DNA of 64,000 nucleotides from Agromyces allii (GTDB taxonomy: Bacteria > Actinomycetota > Actinomycetes > Actinomycetales > Microbacteriaceae), in contig NZ_WBIN01000002.1 in NCBI RefSeq assembly GCF_009749385.1, positions 1 to 64,000 of the forward strand, written 5' to 3'. The notes beneath the pieces were generated by a model. The model saw only the letters and a list, made by a program, of their open reading frames with translations, was not told where the DNA came from and did not search any database. The position numbers were made by a program, and so were the translations under genes. Of the stretch, positions 1 through 7,340 are shown one piece after another; within the stretch, counting starts at the first letter, position 1; every line of letters starts with the position of its first letter.

Positions 1-47
1 GGGCGCGGCGGCTGGGCGCCCGCCGGCGGCATCCGCCCCTCGTGTGC

Positions 48-1664
48 TCAGGCCGCGAGCGTCGGCGTTCCGTCGGCGTCCGCGACGCGGGCGAGCACTT
101 CGGCGATGCGGCCGCGGCAGCCGCCGCAGCCCGTGCCGGCGCGGGTGTCGCGCCCGACGCACTCGACGGTCGTGTTGCCGCAGGCGGCGGACTCCTCGAT
201 GCGACCCACCGTGACGGCGTTGCACCAGCAGACGGTCGTGGCGGGAGCGAACGCGTCGGCATCGGCGGCCGGGTCGTAGTCGGGGCCGTCGAAGCGGAGC
301 AGCAGGGACCGGTCGGCGGGCAGCTCGCCGCCCCGTTCGAACAGCAGGGTGAGCTCGGCGGCCGTGCGCGGCATCCCGACGCTCACGAAGCCCGTGAGCA
401 CGCCGTCTTCGGTGACCATCTTGACGTACCGGAGGTGCTCGGGATCGGCCCACTGCGCGATGCGGCGACGGGGGTGCAGGCTGTCGTCGTCCCACGGGTC
501 GCCCGAGATGTCGCCCACGGCGACCACGTCGATGTGCTCGGCCTTGAGCATGACGAGCGCGTCGCGTTCGACGGGGGTCTCGACGTCGTGGGCGAGCTGG
601 TCGGCCTCGGCGAGGAAGGATCCCGCGAGCCAGGACGCCTGACGCCAGCCGGGTCCGATCAGACCCGACGGCGCTCCGGGGAGCGTCCGCTGGCCCGCAA
701 ACTCCTCGGTGCGCTCGACGACCTGCGCGCAGTCGCCGATGGCGAAGATCGCGGGGTCGGTCCACGACGCGAGGTGGGGGTGCACGACGATGCCCGCGGC
801 CGTGCGGAGGCCCGCGAGCACGGCGAGCTCGGTGCGCGCGCTCACCCCGCACGAGAGCACGAGCAGGTCGCCGCGGAGCTGCTTGCCGTCGGCCGTGACG
901 AGCATGTCGAAGCGGCGCTGGCCGTCGTCGTCGGTGCGGAACGCGACCGCCTCGGCGCGGCTGTGCGCGATCACCTGGATGCCCGTGCGACGCAGGGCCG
1001 CGCGCAGCACCTGGCCGCCGCCCCGGTCGAGGTTGCGCGGCATCGGGTGGGGTCCGTGGTGCACGACGCAGACCTGCGCTCCGGCGTGCGCGGCCGCGAG
1101 TGCGAGCTCGAGTCCGAGCACGCCCGCGCCGAGCACGATGATGCGCCGGCGCTCGCGCACGGCCTCGAGCACGCGTTCGGCGTCGGCGAGGTCGCGGAGC
1201 GCCGTGATGCCGGCGGGCAGCTCGTCGTCGCGGGCGACCAGCTGCCGTCCGTACTTCTCGAGCGAGGCGAGATCGCGGCGGTGCCGTTCGACGCCGTCGA
1301 GCGTCGGCACGTTCGCCCGAGCGCCCGTGGCGAGCACGAGCCGGTCGTAGGCGAGCTCCTCGCCGGTGTCGAGCAGGACCGTCCGGGCCTCGCGGTCGAC
1401 GGCCGTGACGGCGACGCCGAGCAGGACGCGAGCCCCGGCATCCTCGGCGGTGATGCGGTCGCCGACGATCATCGAGTCGAGGTCGGCGTTGCCGACGGCG
1501 TACTCGGCGACGAGCACGCGGTTGTACGCTTCGACGTCCTCACCGGCGAGCACCGTGAGCTCGACGGCGCCGCGCTGCACGCCGGGAAGGATCTCCTCGA
1601 CGAACCGCGCACCGACCGGACCGTAGCCGACGAGGACGACCTTCAGCGGGCTCGGTCGGCTCAT
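48..1664 (-). CDS. FAD-dependent nitrite/nitrate reductase-type oxidoreductase with C-terminal [2Fe-2S] domain (NasC-like)
   Basis: Predicted electron-transfer partner of the adjacent assimilatory nitrate reductase, passing NAD(P)H electrons to it in the cytoplasm. The 538-residue protein resembles the front half of NirB. It has an N-terminal pyridine nucleotide-disulfide oxidoreductase fold (GYGPVGA near residue 12, a second dinucleotide loop GAGVLGLE, and an FAD-binding IGDCA motif). A bacterioferritin-associated-ferredoxin-like cluster site ends the protein (C479-x-C481 and C513-x2-C516). It lacks the sirohaem domain, so it is not a nitrite reductase itself. The start ATG overlaps the nasA stop in an ATGA, which implies translational coupling as the last gene of narK-nasA-this gene. 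The family assignment is firm; the role as NasA reductase is inferred from context. Confidence 0.85.
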   Translation of the reverse strand: MSRPSPLKVVLVGYGPVGARFVEEILPGVQRGAVELTVLAGEDVEAYNRVLVAEYAVGNADLDSMIVGDRITAEDAGARVLLGVAVTAVDREARTVLLDTGEELAYDRLVLATGARANVPTLDGVERHRRDLASLEKYGRQLVARDDELPAGITALRDLADAERVLEAVRERRRIIVLGAGVLGLELALAAAHAGAQVCVVHHGPHPMPRNLDRGGGQVLRAALRRTGIQVIAHSRAEAVAFRTDDDGQRRFDMLVTADGKQLRGDLLVLSCGVSARTELAVLAGLRTAAGIVVHPHLASWTDPAIFAIGDCAQVVERTEEFAGQRTLPGAPSGLIGPGWRQASWLAGSFLAEADQLAHDVETPVERDALVMLKAEHIDVVAVGDISGDPWDDDSLHPRRRIAQWADPEHLRYVKMVTEDGVLTGFVSVGMPRTAAELTLLFERGGELPADRSLLLRFDGPDYDPAADADAFAPATTVCWCNAVTVGRIEESAACGNTTVECVGRDTRAGTGCGGCRGRIAEVLARVADADGTPTLAA

Positions 1665-3838
1665 GCGAGGACTCCGGTCTCTTCGGGCAGTCGAACGGAT
1701 GCCGCGTCGGCGACGGGTCGCACCCGCACCACGTTCGTCTTGAACTCGGGCATCGACGAGATCGGGTCGACCTCGTCGGAGGTGAGCAGGTTCGCCGCCT
1801 GCTCGTCGCCGTAGTGGAACGGCAGGAACACGGCATCGGGGCGGATGTCGGGGGTCAGCCTGGCCCGGCAGCGCACGAGACCGCGGTGATTGACCACCTC
1901 GACCTCGTCGCCGTCGCCGATGCCGAGGCGCTCGGCGGTGGCCGGATGCATCGAGGCGAGCGCCTCGGGCTGGGACTCGAGGAGCTCGGGCACCCGCCGG
2001 GTCTGCGCGCCGCTCTGGTAGTGCTCGAGCAGGCGGCCGGTCACGAGCGTGATCTCGTCGGATCCGGGCGCCGGTGTCGGCCGCGCGGAGTCGCGCACCG
2101 TGACGGGCACGAGGCGCGCGAGGCCGTCGGGGTGGGCGAAGCGGTCGGCGAAGAGGCGAGGCGTGCCGCGGCCGCCCCGGGGGAAGGGCCAGTACGCGGC
2201 ATCCCCCCGGTCGAGCAGGTCGTAGTCGATGCCGGAGTAGTCGGCGAGGCCGCCCTCGGAGGCGAGCCGCAGCTCCTCGAAGACGAGCGCGGGGTCGGTG
2301 TCGAACGCGGCCGTGCAGCCGAGGCGTTCGGCGAGCTCGTGCAGGATCCAGAGCTCGTCGCGCACGCCGGCGGGGGGCGTGAGTGCGCGGCGGCGGCGGA
2401 TGACGCGGCCCTCGAGCGAGGTCATGGTGCCCTCCTCCTCGGCCCACTGCGTGATCGGCAGCACGACGTCGGCGAGCGCGGCGGTCTCCGAGAGGAAGAA
2501 GTCGCAGACGACGAGGAGGTCGAGCCGCTCGAGGCCGGCGCGCACGTCGCGGACGTTCGGTGAGGAGACGACGAGGTTCGAGCCGTGCACCATCAGGGCG
2601 CGCACGCCGCCGGGGACCCCGAGCAGCTTGAGGAGCTCGATCGCGGGCACGCCGGGTCCTGGGATGTCCGACGGGTCGACGCCCCAGACGCGGGCGACGT
2701 GGGCGCGCGCCTCGGGGTCGACGATCTTGCGGTAGCCGGGCAGCTGGTCGCACTTCTGCCCGTGCTCGCGACCGCCCTGGCCGTTGCCCTGGCCGGTGAG
2801 CGTGCCGTAGCCGCTGCCCGCACGGCCGGGAAGGCCGAGGAGGAGCGCGAGGTTGATCGCCGCGGTCGCCGTGTCGGTGCCGTCGACGTGCTGCTCGACG
2901 CCTCGCCCGGTGAGGATGTACGTTCCGCCGCCCGCGGCGAGCCGCCGGGCGAGCCGCTTGATCGTGAGCGCCGCGACGCCGGTCACCGACTGCACGCGCT
3001 CGGGCCACCAGGCGGCCACGCTGCGACGGAGCCGGTCGAACCCGACCGTGCGCGACTCGACGTAGTCGACGTCGACGAGGCGCTCGGCGATGACCACGTG
3101 GATGAGCCCGAGCAGCAGCGGGAGGTCGGTGCCCGGCGCCGGTTGCAGGTGCAGGCCCTTGCCGTCTTCGGTCAGCCGCGCGGTCGCCGTGCGGCGGGGA
3201 TCGACCACCACGAGTCCGCCGGCTGCCTGTGCGCCTGCCAGGTGGCCGATGAACGGCGGCATCGTCTCGGCGACGTTGGTGCCGAGCAGCAGGATCGTGT
3301 CGGCGCCGTCGAGGTCCTCGAGCGGGAACGGCAGGCCGCGGTCGACGCCGAACGCCCGGTTGCCCGCGGCCGCGGCCGACGACATGCAGTAGCGGCCGTT
3401 GTAGTCGATGCGGCTCGTGCCGAGCGCGAGCCTGGCGAACTTGCCGAGCAGGTAGGACTTCTCGTTCGTGAGGCCGCCGCCGCCGAAGACGCCGACGGCG
3501 TCGGCGCCGTGCTCCGATCGGATGCCGCGGAGCGACGTCGCGATCAGGTCGAGCGCCTCATCCCACGAGGCCTCGTGCAACGCGCCGTCGGCGCCCCGCA
3601 CGAGCGGGGCGCCGAGGCGCGATGGGGAGCGCAGGAGTTCCGCCGAGGTCCACCCCTTCTTGCACAGGCCGCCCCGGTTCGTCGGGAAGTCGCGGCCCTC
3701 GACCGTGACCGGCGCCGAGTGCACGTGGGCGTCGGGCGAGGCGCTCGCCGCGGCATCCGTCGTGCCGATCGTCGGCGTGAGGGTCATCGCGCACTGCAGC
3801 GCGCAGTACGGGCAGTGCGTGTCGGCGGGGTGGGTCAA
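1661..3838 (-). CDS. nasA: Assimilatory nitrate reductase catalytic subunit (molybdopterin, [4Fe-4S])
   Basis: Reduces nitrate to nitrite in the cytoplasm using a bis-MGD molybdenum cofactor and a [4Fe-4S] cluster. Cluster ligands C9, C12, C16 and C59 are visible at the N terminus, followed by the molybdopterin oxidoreductase domain and a C-terminal molydopterin dinucleotide-binding domain (LVTGRLLEHYQSG). I chose the TTG at 3836-3838 as the start because the next in-frame ATG would remove three of the four cluster cysteines. That TTG lies 11 nt after the narK stop. At 725 aa it has the expected size. The downstream oxidoreductase overlaps by 4 nt. The start codon is the least certain part. 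Confidence 0.9.
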   Translation of the reverse strand: MTHPADTHCPYCALQCAMTLTPTIGTTDAAASASPDAHVHSAPVTVEGRDFPTNRGGLCKKGWTSAELLRSPSRLGAPLVRGADGALHEASWDEALDLIATSLRGIRSEHGADAVGVFGGGGLTNEKSYLLGKFARLALGTSRIDYNGRYCMSSAAAAGNRAFGVDRGLPFPLEDLDGADTILLLGTNVAETMPPFIGHLAGAQAAGGLVVVDPRRTATARLTEDGKGLHLQPAPGTDLPLLLGLIHVVIAERLVDVDYVESRTVGFDRLRRSVAAWWPERVQSVTGVAALTIKRLARRLAAGGGTYILTGRGVEQHVDGTDTATAAINLALLLGLPGRAGSGYGTLTGQGNGQGGREHGQKCDQLPGYRKIVDPEARAHVARVWGVDPSDIPGPGVPAIELLKLLGVPGGVRALMVHGSNLVVSSPNVRDVRAGLERLDLLVVCDFFLSETAALADVVLPITQWAEEEGTMTSLEGRVIRRRRALTPPAGVRDELWILHELAERLGCTAAFDTDPALVFEELRLASEGGLADYSGIDYDLLDRGDAAYWPFPRGGRGTPRLFADRFAHPDGLARLVPVTVRDSARPTPAPGSDEITLVTGRLLEHYQSGAQTRRVPELLESQPEALASMHPATAERLGIGDGDEVEVVNHRGLVRCRARLTPDIRPDAVFLPFHYGDEQAANLLTSDEVDPISSMPEFKTNVVRVRPVADAASVRLPEETGVLA

Positions 3839-3849
3839 TGGGGCTCGAT

Positions 3850-5262
3850 TCAGATCTTGTGGGCGCTGAGGCGGCCGGGGCGCACGTACACGGCCCAGGT
3901 GAGCGCGAGCAGCACGACGTAGGCCGCGATGAATCCGGCGAACGCGGCGCCGTAGCCGCCGGTCGACTGGAAGGACAGGTTCAGGGCCTGCGGGATCAGG
4001 AATCCGCCGTAGGCGCCGATCGCCGAGATGAGGCCGAGCGCCGCCGCCGCCTTGCGCTGCGTGGACACGTCGCCCGTGCCGCCGCCGCGCACCGCGAACA
4101 CGACCGGAACCATGCGGTACGTCGAGCCGTTGCCGATGCCGGCCGAGGCGAAGAGGAGCAGGAACAGCCCGAGGAAGAGCCAGAAGTTGCCCAGCGGGAG
4201 CGTCGCGAGCACCGCCACCGTGATGAGGGCCATCGAGGCGAACGCCGTCATCGTGATGCGAGCACCGCCGAAGCGGTCGGAGAGACGTCCGCCGTACGGG
4301 CGGGCGAGTGATCCGGTGAGTGCGCCGAGGAAGGCGAGCGAGATGGAGGTTCCGGCCACGGCGATGCTCGAGAACTCGGGGAACTGGTCGGCGATGAGCT
4401 TCGGGAAGACGCTCGCGAAGCCGATGAACGAGCCGAACGTGCCGATGTAGAGCAGGGACAGCAGCCAGAGGTGCGGCTCCTTCAGCGCGGCGGCGGATCC
4501 CGAGAAGTCGGCCTTCGCGTTCGAGAGGTTGTTCATGTATCGCGCGGCGCCGAACATCGCGACGAGGATGAACGGGATCCAGATCCAGCCGGCGATCGGG
4601 AGGTTGAGCGTTGCGCCGGCGCCGATGGCGATCACGATCGGCACGACGAACTGCGCGACCGCGGCCCCGAGGTTGCCGCCGGCGGCGTTCAGGCCGAGCG
4701 CCCAGCCCTTCTCGCGCTGCGGGTAGAAGAACGTGATGTTCGACATCGAGCTCGCGAAGTTGCCGCCGCCGAAGCCCGCGAGCGCCGCTGCGCCGAGGAG
4801 CACGGGGAACGGCGTCTCGGGGTTTCCGACGCAGAGGACCATCGCGATCGTCGGCAGGAGCAGCAGTGCGGCCGAGATGATCGTCCAGTTGCGGCCGCCG
4901 AAGCGCGGCACGAGGAACGAGTACGGGATGCGGAGCGTGGCGCCCACGAGGCTCGGGATCGAGATGAGCCAGAAGATCTCGCCCGTGGTCAGGTCGAACC
5001 CGGCCGCCGGCAGCGACACGGCGACGATCGACCAGAGCTGCCAGACGACGAATCCGAGGAACTCGGCGAAGATCGACCAGTTCAGGTTGCGGCGTGCGAT
5101 CGACCGCCCCTGGGTCTCCCACTGCTCGGTGTTCTCGGGGTCCCAGCCGTCGATCCACCGGCCCGGCCGCGTCGTCAGCTCGGGGGCGGTCGTCGCCGTC
5201 GCGGATTTCGCGGTCGCGGATGTCGCGGCGACCGGGGGAGCGGTGCTCGTCGTCTGGGTCAT
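3850..5262 (-). CDS. narK: Nitrate/nitrite transporter, MFS NNP family
   Basis: Integral membrane nitrate importer (possibly nitrite exporter) of the major facilitator superfamily, with about twelve hydrophobic segments in 470 residues. The glycine-rich nitrate signature GFGGGNFASSM is present about one third of the way in, and a second NNP-type stretch follows (GNGSTYRMVP). An upstream ATG at 5286 exists, but the ATG at 5260-5262 has a GGAGG ribosome site 5 nt away and is preferred. First gene of the narK-nasA-oxidoreductase operon. The 138 bp between it and the nnaR gene contain a GTGTGA-N8-TCACAC dyad that also occurs, in degenerate form, before nirB. Substrate is supported by the flanking nitrate reductase gene. 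Confidence 0.92.
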   Translation of the reverse strand: MTQTTSTAPPVAATSATAKSATATTAPELTTRPGRWIDGWDPENTEQWETQGRSIARRNLNWSIFAEFLGFVVWQLWSIVAVSLPAAGFDLTTGEIFWLISIPSLVGATLRIPYSFLVPRFGGRNWTIISAALLLLPTIAMVLCVGNPETPFPVLLGAAALAGFGGGNFASSMSNITFFYPQREKGWALGLNAAGGNLGAAVAQFVVPIVIAIGAGATLNLPIAGWIWIPFILVAMFGAARYMNNLSNAKADFSGSAAALKEPHLWLLSLLYIGTFGSFIGFASVFPKLIADQFPEFSSIAVAGTSISLAFLGALTGSLARPYGGRLSDRFGGARITMTAFASMALITVAVLATLPLGNFWLFLGLFLLLFASAGIGNGSTYRMVPVVFAVRGGGTGDVSTQRKAAAALGLISAIGAYGGFLIPQALNLSFQSTGGYGAAFAGFIAAYVVLLALTWAVYVRPGRLSAHKI

Positions 5263-5386
5263 GGGTGCCTCCGAGGTGTCGATCACGTGGTGGAGCCTTC
5301 GACTCGAAGCTATTGAGGTCGTGTTTCCGCGGATCGGCCCGGTCGTAAACCCTGCGTCTCCACCTCCTCACCCGAGCTGCGACCGG

Positions 5387-5406
5387 GTGTGAGGCGGTCG
5401 TCACAC
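5387..5406. promoter_or_regulatory. GTGTGA-N8-TCACAC inverted repeat upstream of narK (candidate NnaR operator)
   Basis: A perfect 6-bp dyad with an 8-bp centre. It overlaps the nnaR stop codon and lies about 125 bp upstream of the narK start. A related site with the same spacing (GTGTGA-N8-TCAC) sits at 10054-10071 between nirB and nirD. The shared form is GTGTGAGGnGGTnnTCAC. Assigning it to NnaR is inference from its recurrence in front of two nitrate operons. Confidence 0.45.
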
Positions 5407-6531
5407 GTCGATGCGGTACCCGCGCTTGACCACGGTGGCGATCAGCCCCGGCACGGCGAGGGTCTGCCGGAGGCGGCTGAGGGCGACCTCGAGCGCGTGC
5501 TCGTCGTTCGTTCCGGGCAGCCCGGCGGCGAGCCGGTCGCGAGCGACCACCGAGCCGCGGGCGAGCACGAGCGTGCGGAGGATCATGAGTGCGACCGGTG
5601 CCAACGAGACGCGGCGCTCGGCGACGTCGACGACGCTGCCGCGGAGCGCAAGGGGCCCGTGCTGCGTCTCGAGCCGGATGACCCGGTTCGTCTCGAGGTA
5701 CTCGCACACCAGCCTGATCAGCGCGCCCATGCGGAACCGGTCGGGCTGGATGGGCGTGATGCCCGCGGCGACGAGCGGCAGCGCGGTGACCGGTCCGACG
5801 GCCGCGGCGACCACCGGCCCGCACATGGCGTCGACGAGATCGTCGTACCGTCCGAGCTCCTCGGCGGCGCCGAAGAGCGCGTGCACGGCCGGCGCGCTCG
5901 TGAACGTGATGGCGTCGAGGCCGCCCGTGCAGGCCGCCTCGATGAGCCGCTCGACGCGGTCGTCGGCCTTGTCGACCTCGACCCAGCGGTAGGGCGCCAC
6001 GGTGAGTACGCGGTCGTGCGCGTCGCTCAGCCGCTGCAGCTGCGAGGCCTCGAGGAACCCGTGCAGCTGCACGGCCACCGTGAGTCCGGGCGGGTAGTTC
6101 TCAAGCACGTGGTCGATGAGCGATTCGGTGGTCTCCTCGGCGCTCATGCCGACGTCGTTGAGCCCGGCCGCACGGATGCCGCCGCGCGCCTTCGGCCCGC
6201 GCACGAGGATCGCGGTGTCGGCCAGCGCGTCGAGCAGGTCCTCACCGAGGCCTGCGGCATCCGCGACCTCGAACCAGCGGCGCACCCCGTAGGCGGTCGT
6301 CGCGAGCAGCACTTCGGGCCGCGCGGCGATGATCGCCCGGGTGTCGGCGATGACGGGGTCGTCGGAGAGCGCGTTCGTCATGCGCAGGGTCGGCGCGTGC
6401 ACGACGGTCGCGCCGCGCCTGGCGAGCGCGTCGATGAGGTCGGCAGACCGGCGATCGCTCGTGACGCCGATGCGGAAGCCGACGAGCTGGTCGACGCGGA
6501 AGCCGGGGGCGAGCTCGAGGAGATCGCTCAT
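5401..6531 (-). CDS. nnaR: NnaR-type nitrate assimilation regulator: uroporphyrinogen-III synthase-like domain fused to winged helix
   Basis: A 376-residue protein. Residues about 15-260 form a HemD-like (uroporphyrinogen-III synthase) fold, and the C-terminal 90 residues look like an OmpR-type winged helix (VVARDRLAAGLPG and TVVKRGYRIDV). This architecture matches actinobacterial NnaR proteins, known in Streptomyces and Mycobacterium to act with GlnR as activators of nitrate and nitrite assimilation genes. Its start overlaps the cobA stop (ATGA), so it is the third gene of nirB-cobA-nnaR. True synthase activity is possible, but position among nitrate genes and the DNA-binding domain favour a regulator that may sense a tetrapyrrole. 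The symbol is by architecture and context. Confidence 0.82.
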   Translation of the reverse strand: MSDLLELAPGFRVDQLVGFRIGVTSDRRSADLIDALARRGATVVHAPTLRMTNALSDDPVIADTRAIIAARPEVLLATTAYGVRRWFEVADAAGLGEDLLDALADTAILVRGPKARGGIRAAGLNDVGMSAEETTESLIDHVLENYPPGLTVAVQLHGFLEASQLQRLSDAHDRVLTVAPYRWVEVDKADDRVERLIEAACTGGLDAITFTSAPAVHALFGAAEELGRYDDLVDAMCGPVVAAAVGPVTALPLVAAGITPIQPDRFRMGALIRLVCEYLETNRVIRLETQHGPLALRGSVVDVAERRVSLAPVALMILRTLVLARGSVVARDRLAAGLPGTNDEHALEVALSRLRQTLAVPGLIATVVKRGYRIDV

Positions 6532-7340
6532 CCGGCCACCGCCGCGAAGCCGACCGCGCGCTCCATGAGCTCCGCCGCGCTGGCGTCGCCGTCGTGCGCG
6601 AGCCGCACGACCTCGCCGATGACGACGACGGCCGGCGAGCCGACCCGTGCGCGCCCGGCGGTCGTGACGATGTCGGCGAGCTCGCCGATGGTCGTGCGCT
6701 GCTCCGACGAGAACCCGCGCTCGACGATCGCCACCGGCATCCGCCCGGCCATGCCGGCGCGGGCGAGGCCCGCGGTGAGCGAGGGCAGCGTGTTCACGCC
6801 CATCAGCACGACGATGGTGCCGCCGAGGCCTGCGAGATGCTCCAATTCGGATGCCGTGAGCGGCTGGTGCCCCGACACGACCGTGAACATGTGGCTGACG
6901 CCGCGGTGCGTGAGGGGGATTCCGGCGGCCCCCGGCACCGAGATCGCGCTCGTGACGCCGGGGATCACCTCGACGGGCACGCCGGCCTTGTGGCAGGCGA
7001 GCACCTCCTCGCCGCCGCGGCCGAGCACGTACGGGTCGCCGCCCTTCAGCCGAACGACCCGGGAGCCCTCGAGGGCGTGCTCGACGAGCAGCGCCTCGAT
7101 CTCGGCCTGCGGGATCGCGTGGTGGCCGGGGCGCTTGCCGACGTCGATCAGCAGCGCGCCCGGTGCGAGCTCGTCGAGGCGGCCGTGCGGGGCGAGCCGG
7201 TCGTAGAGCACGACGTCGGCGTAGCGCAGTGCGCGGACCGCCGCGAGCGTGAGCAGGTCCTCGCGACCTGGGCCGCCGCCGACGAGCGTCACGCTGCCGG
7301 TGCGGCCGAGGCCGTCGCCGTCACGGCCGACGCGGCTCAT
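6528..7340 (-). CDS. cobA: Uroporphyrinogen-III C-methyltransferase (SUMT)
   Basis: Transfers two methyl groups from S-adenosylmethionine to uroporphyrinogen III to make precorrin-2, the precursor of the sirohaem needed by the neighbouring NirB. The 270-residue protein shows the family glycine loop VGGGPGREDLLT, the YDRL motif, the RLKGGDPYVLGRGGEE signature and the VIPGVTSA motif. It is the single-domain methyltransferase; no CysG-type dehydrogenase/ferrochelatase domain is fused, so those steps must be encoded elsewhere. Overlaps by 4 nt with both nirB upstream and nnaR downstream indicate a tightly coupled operon. Confidence 0.93.
   Translation of the reverse strand: MSRVGRDGDGLGRTGSVTLVGGGPGREDLLTLAAVRALRYADVVLYDRLAPHGRLDELAPGALLIDVGKRPGHHAIPQAEIEALLVEHALEGSRVVRLKGGDPYVLGRGGEEVLACHKAGVPVEVIPGVTSAISVPGAAGIPLTHRGVSHMFTVVSGHQPLTASELEHLAGLGGTIVVLMGVNTLPSLTAGLARAGMAGRMPVAIVERGFSSEQRTTIGELADIVTTAGRARVGSPAVVVIGEVVRLAHDGDASAAELMERAVGFAAVAG

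Noticed and set aside
1-47. Possible gene at the left edge
   Set aside because: Only 47 bases, with no supported frame; probably intergenic.
42-1814. Long open frames antisense to nitrate genes (also 1661-5824 beyond nasA, 44467-49551, 47159-49990 and many others)
   Set aside because: High-GC DNA gives long shadow frames; their translations are Arg/Pro/Ala/Ser-rich without family motifs and they overlap well-recognised genes on the other strand.
5387-5406. Crp/FNR-type site upstream of narK
   Set aside because: The half-sites resemble TGTGA/TCACA, but the centre is 8 bp rather than the 6 bp required for that family.
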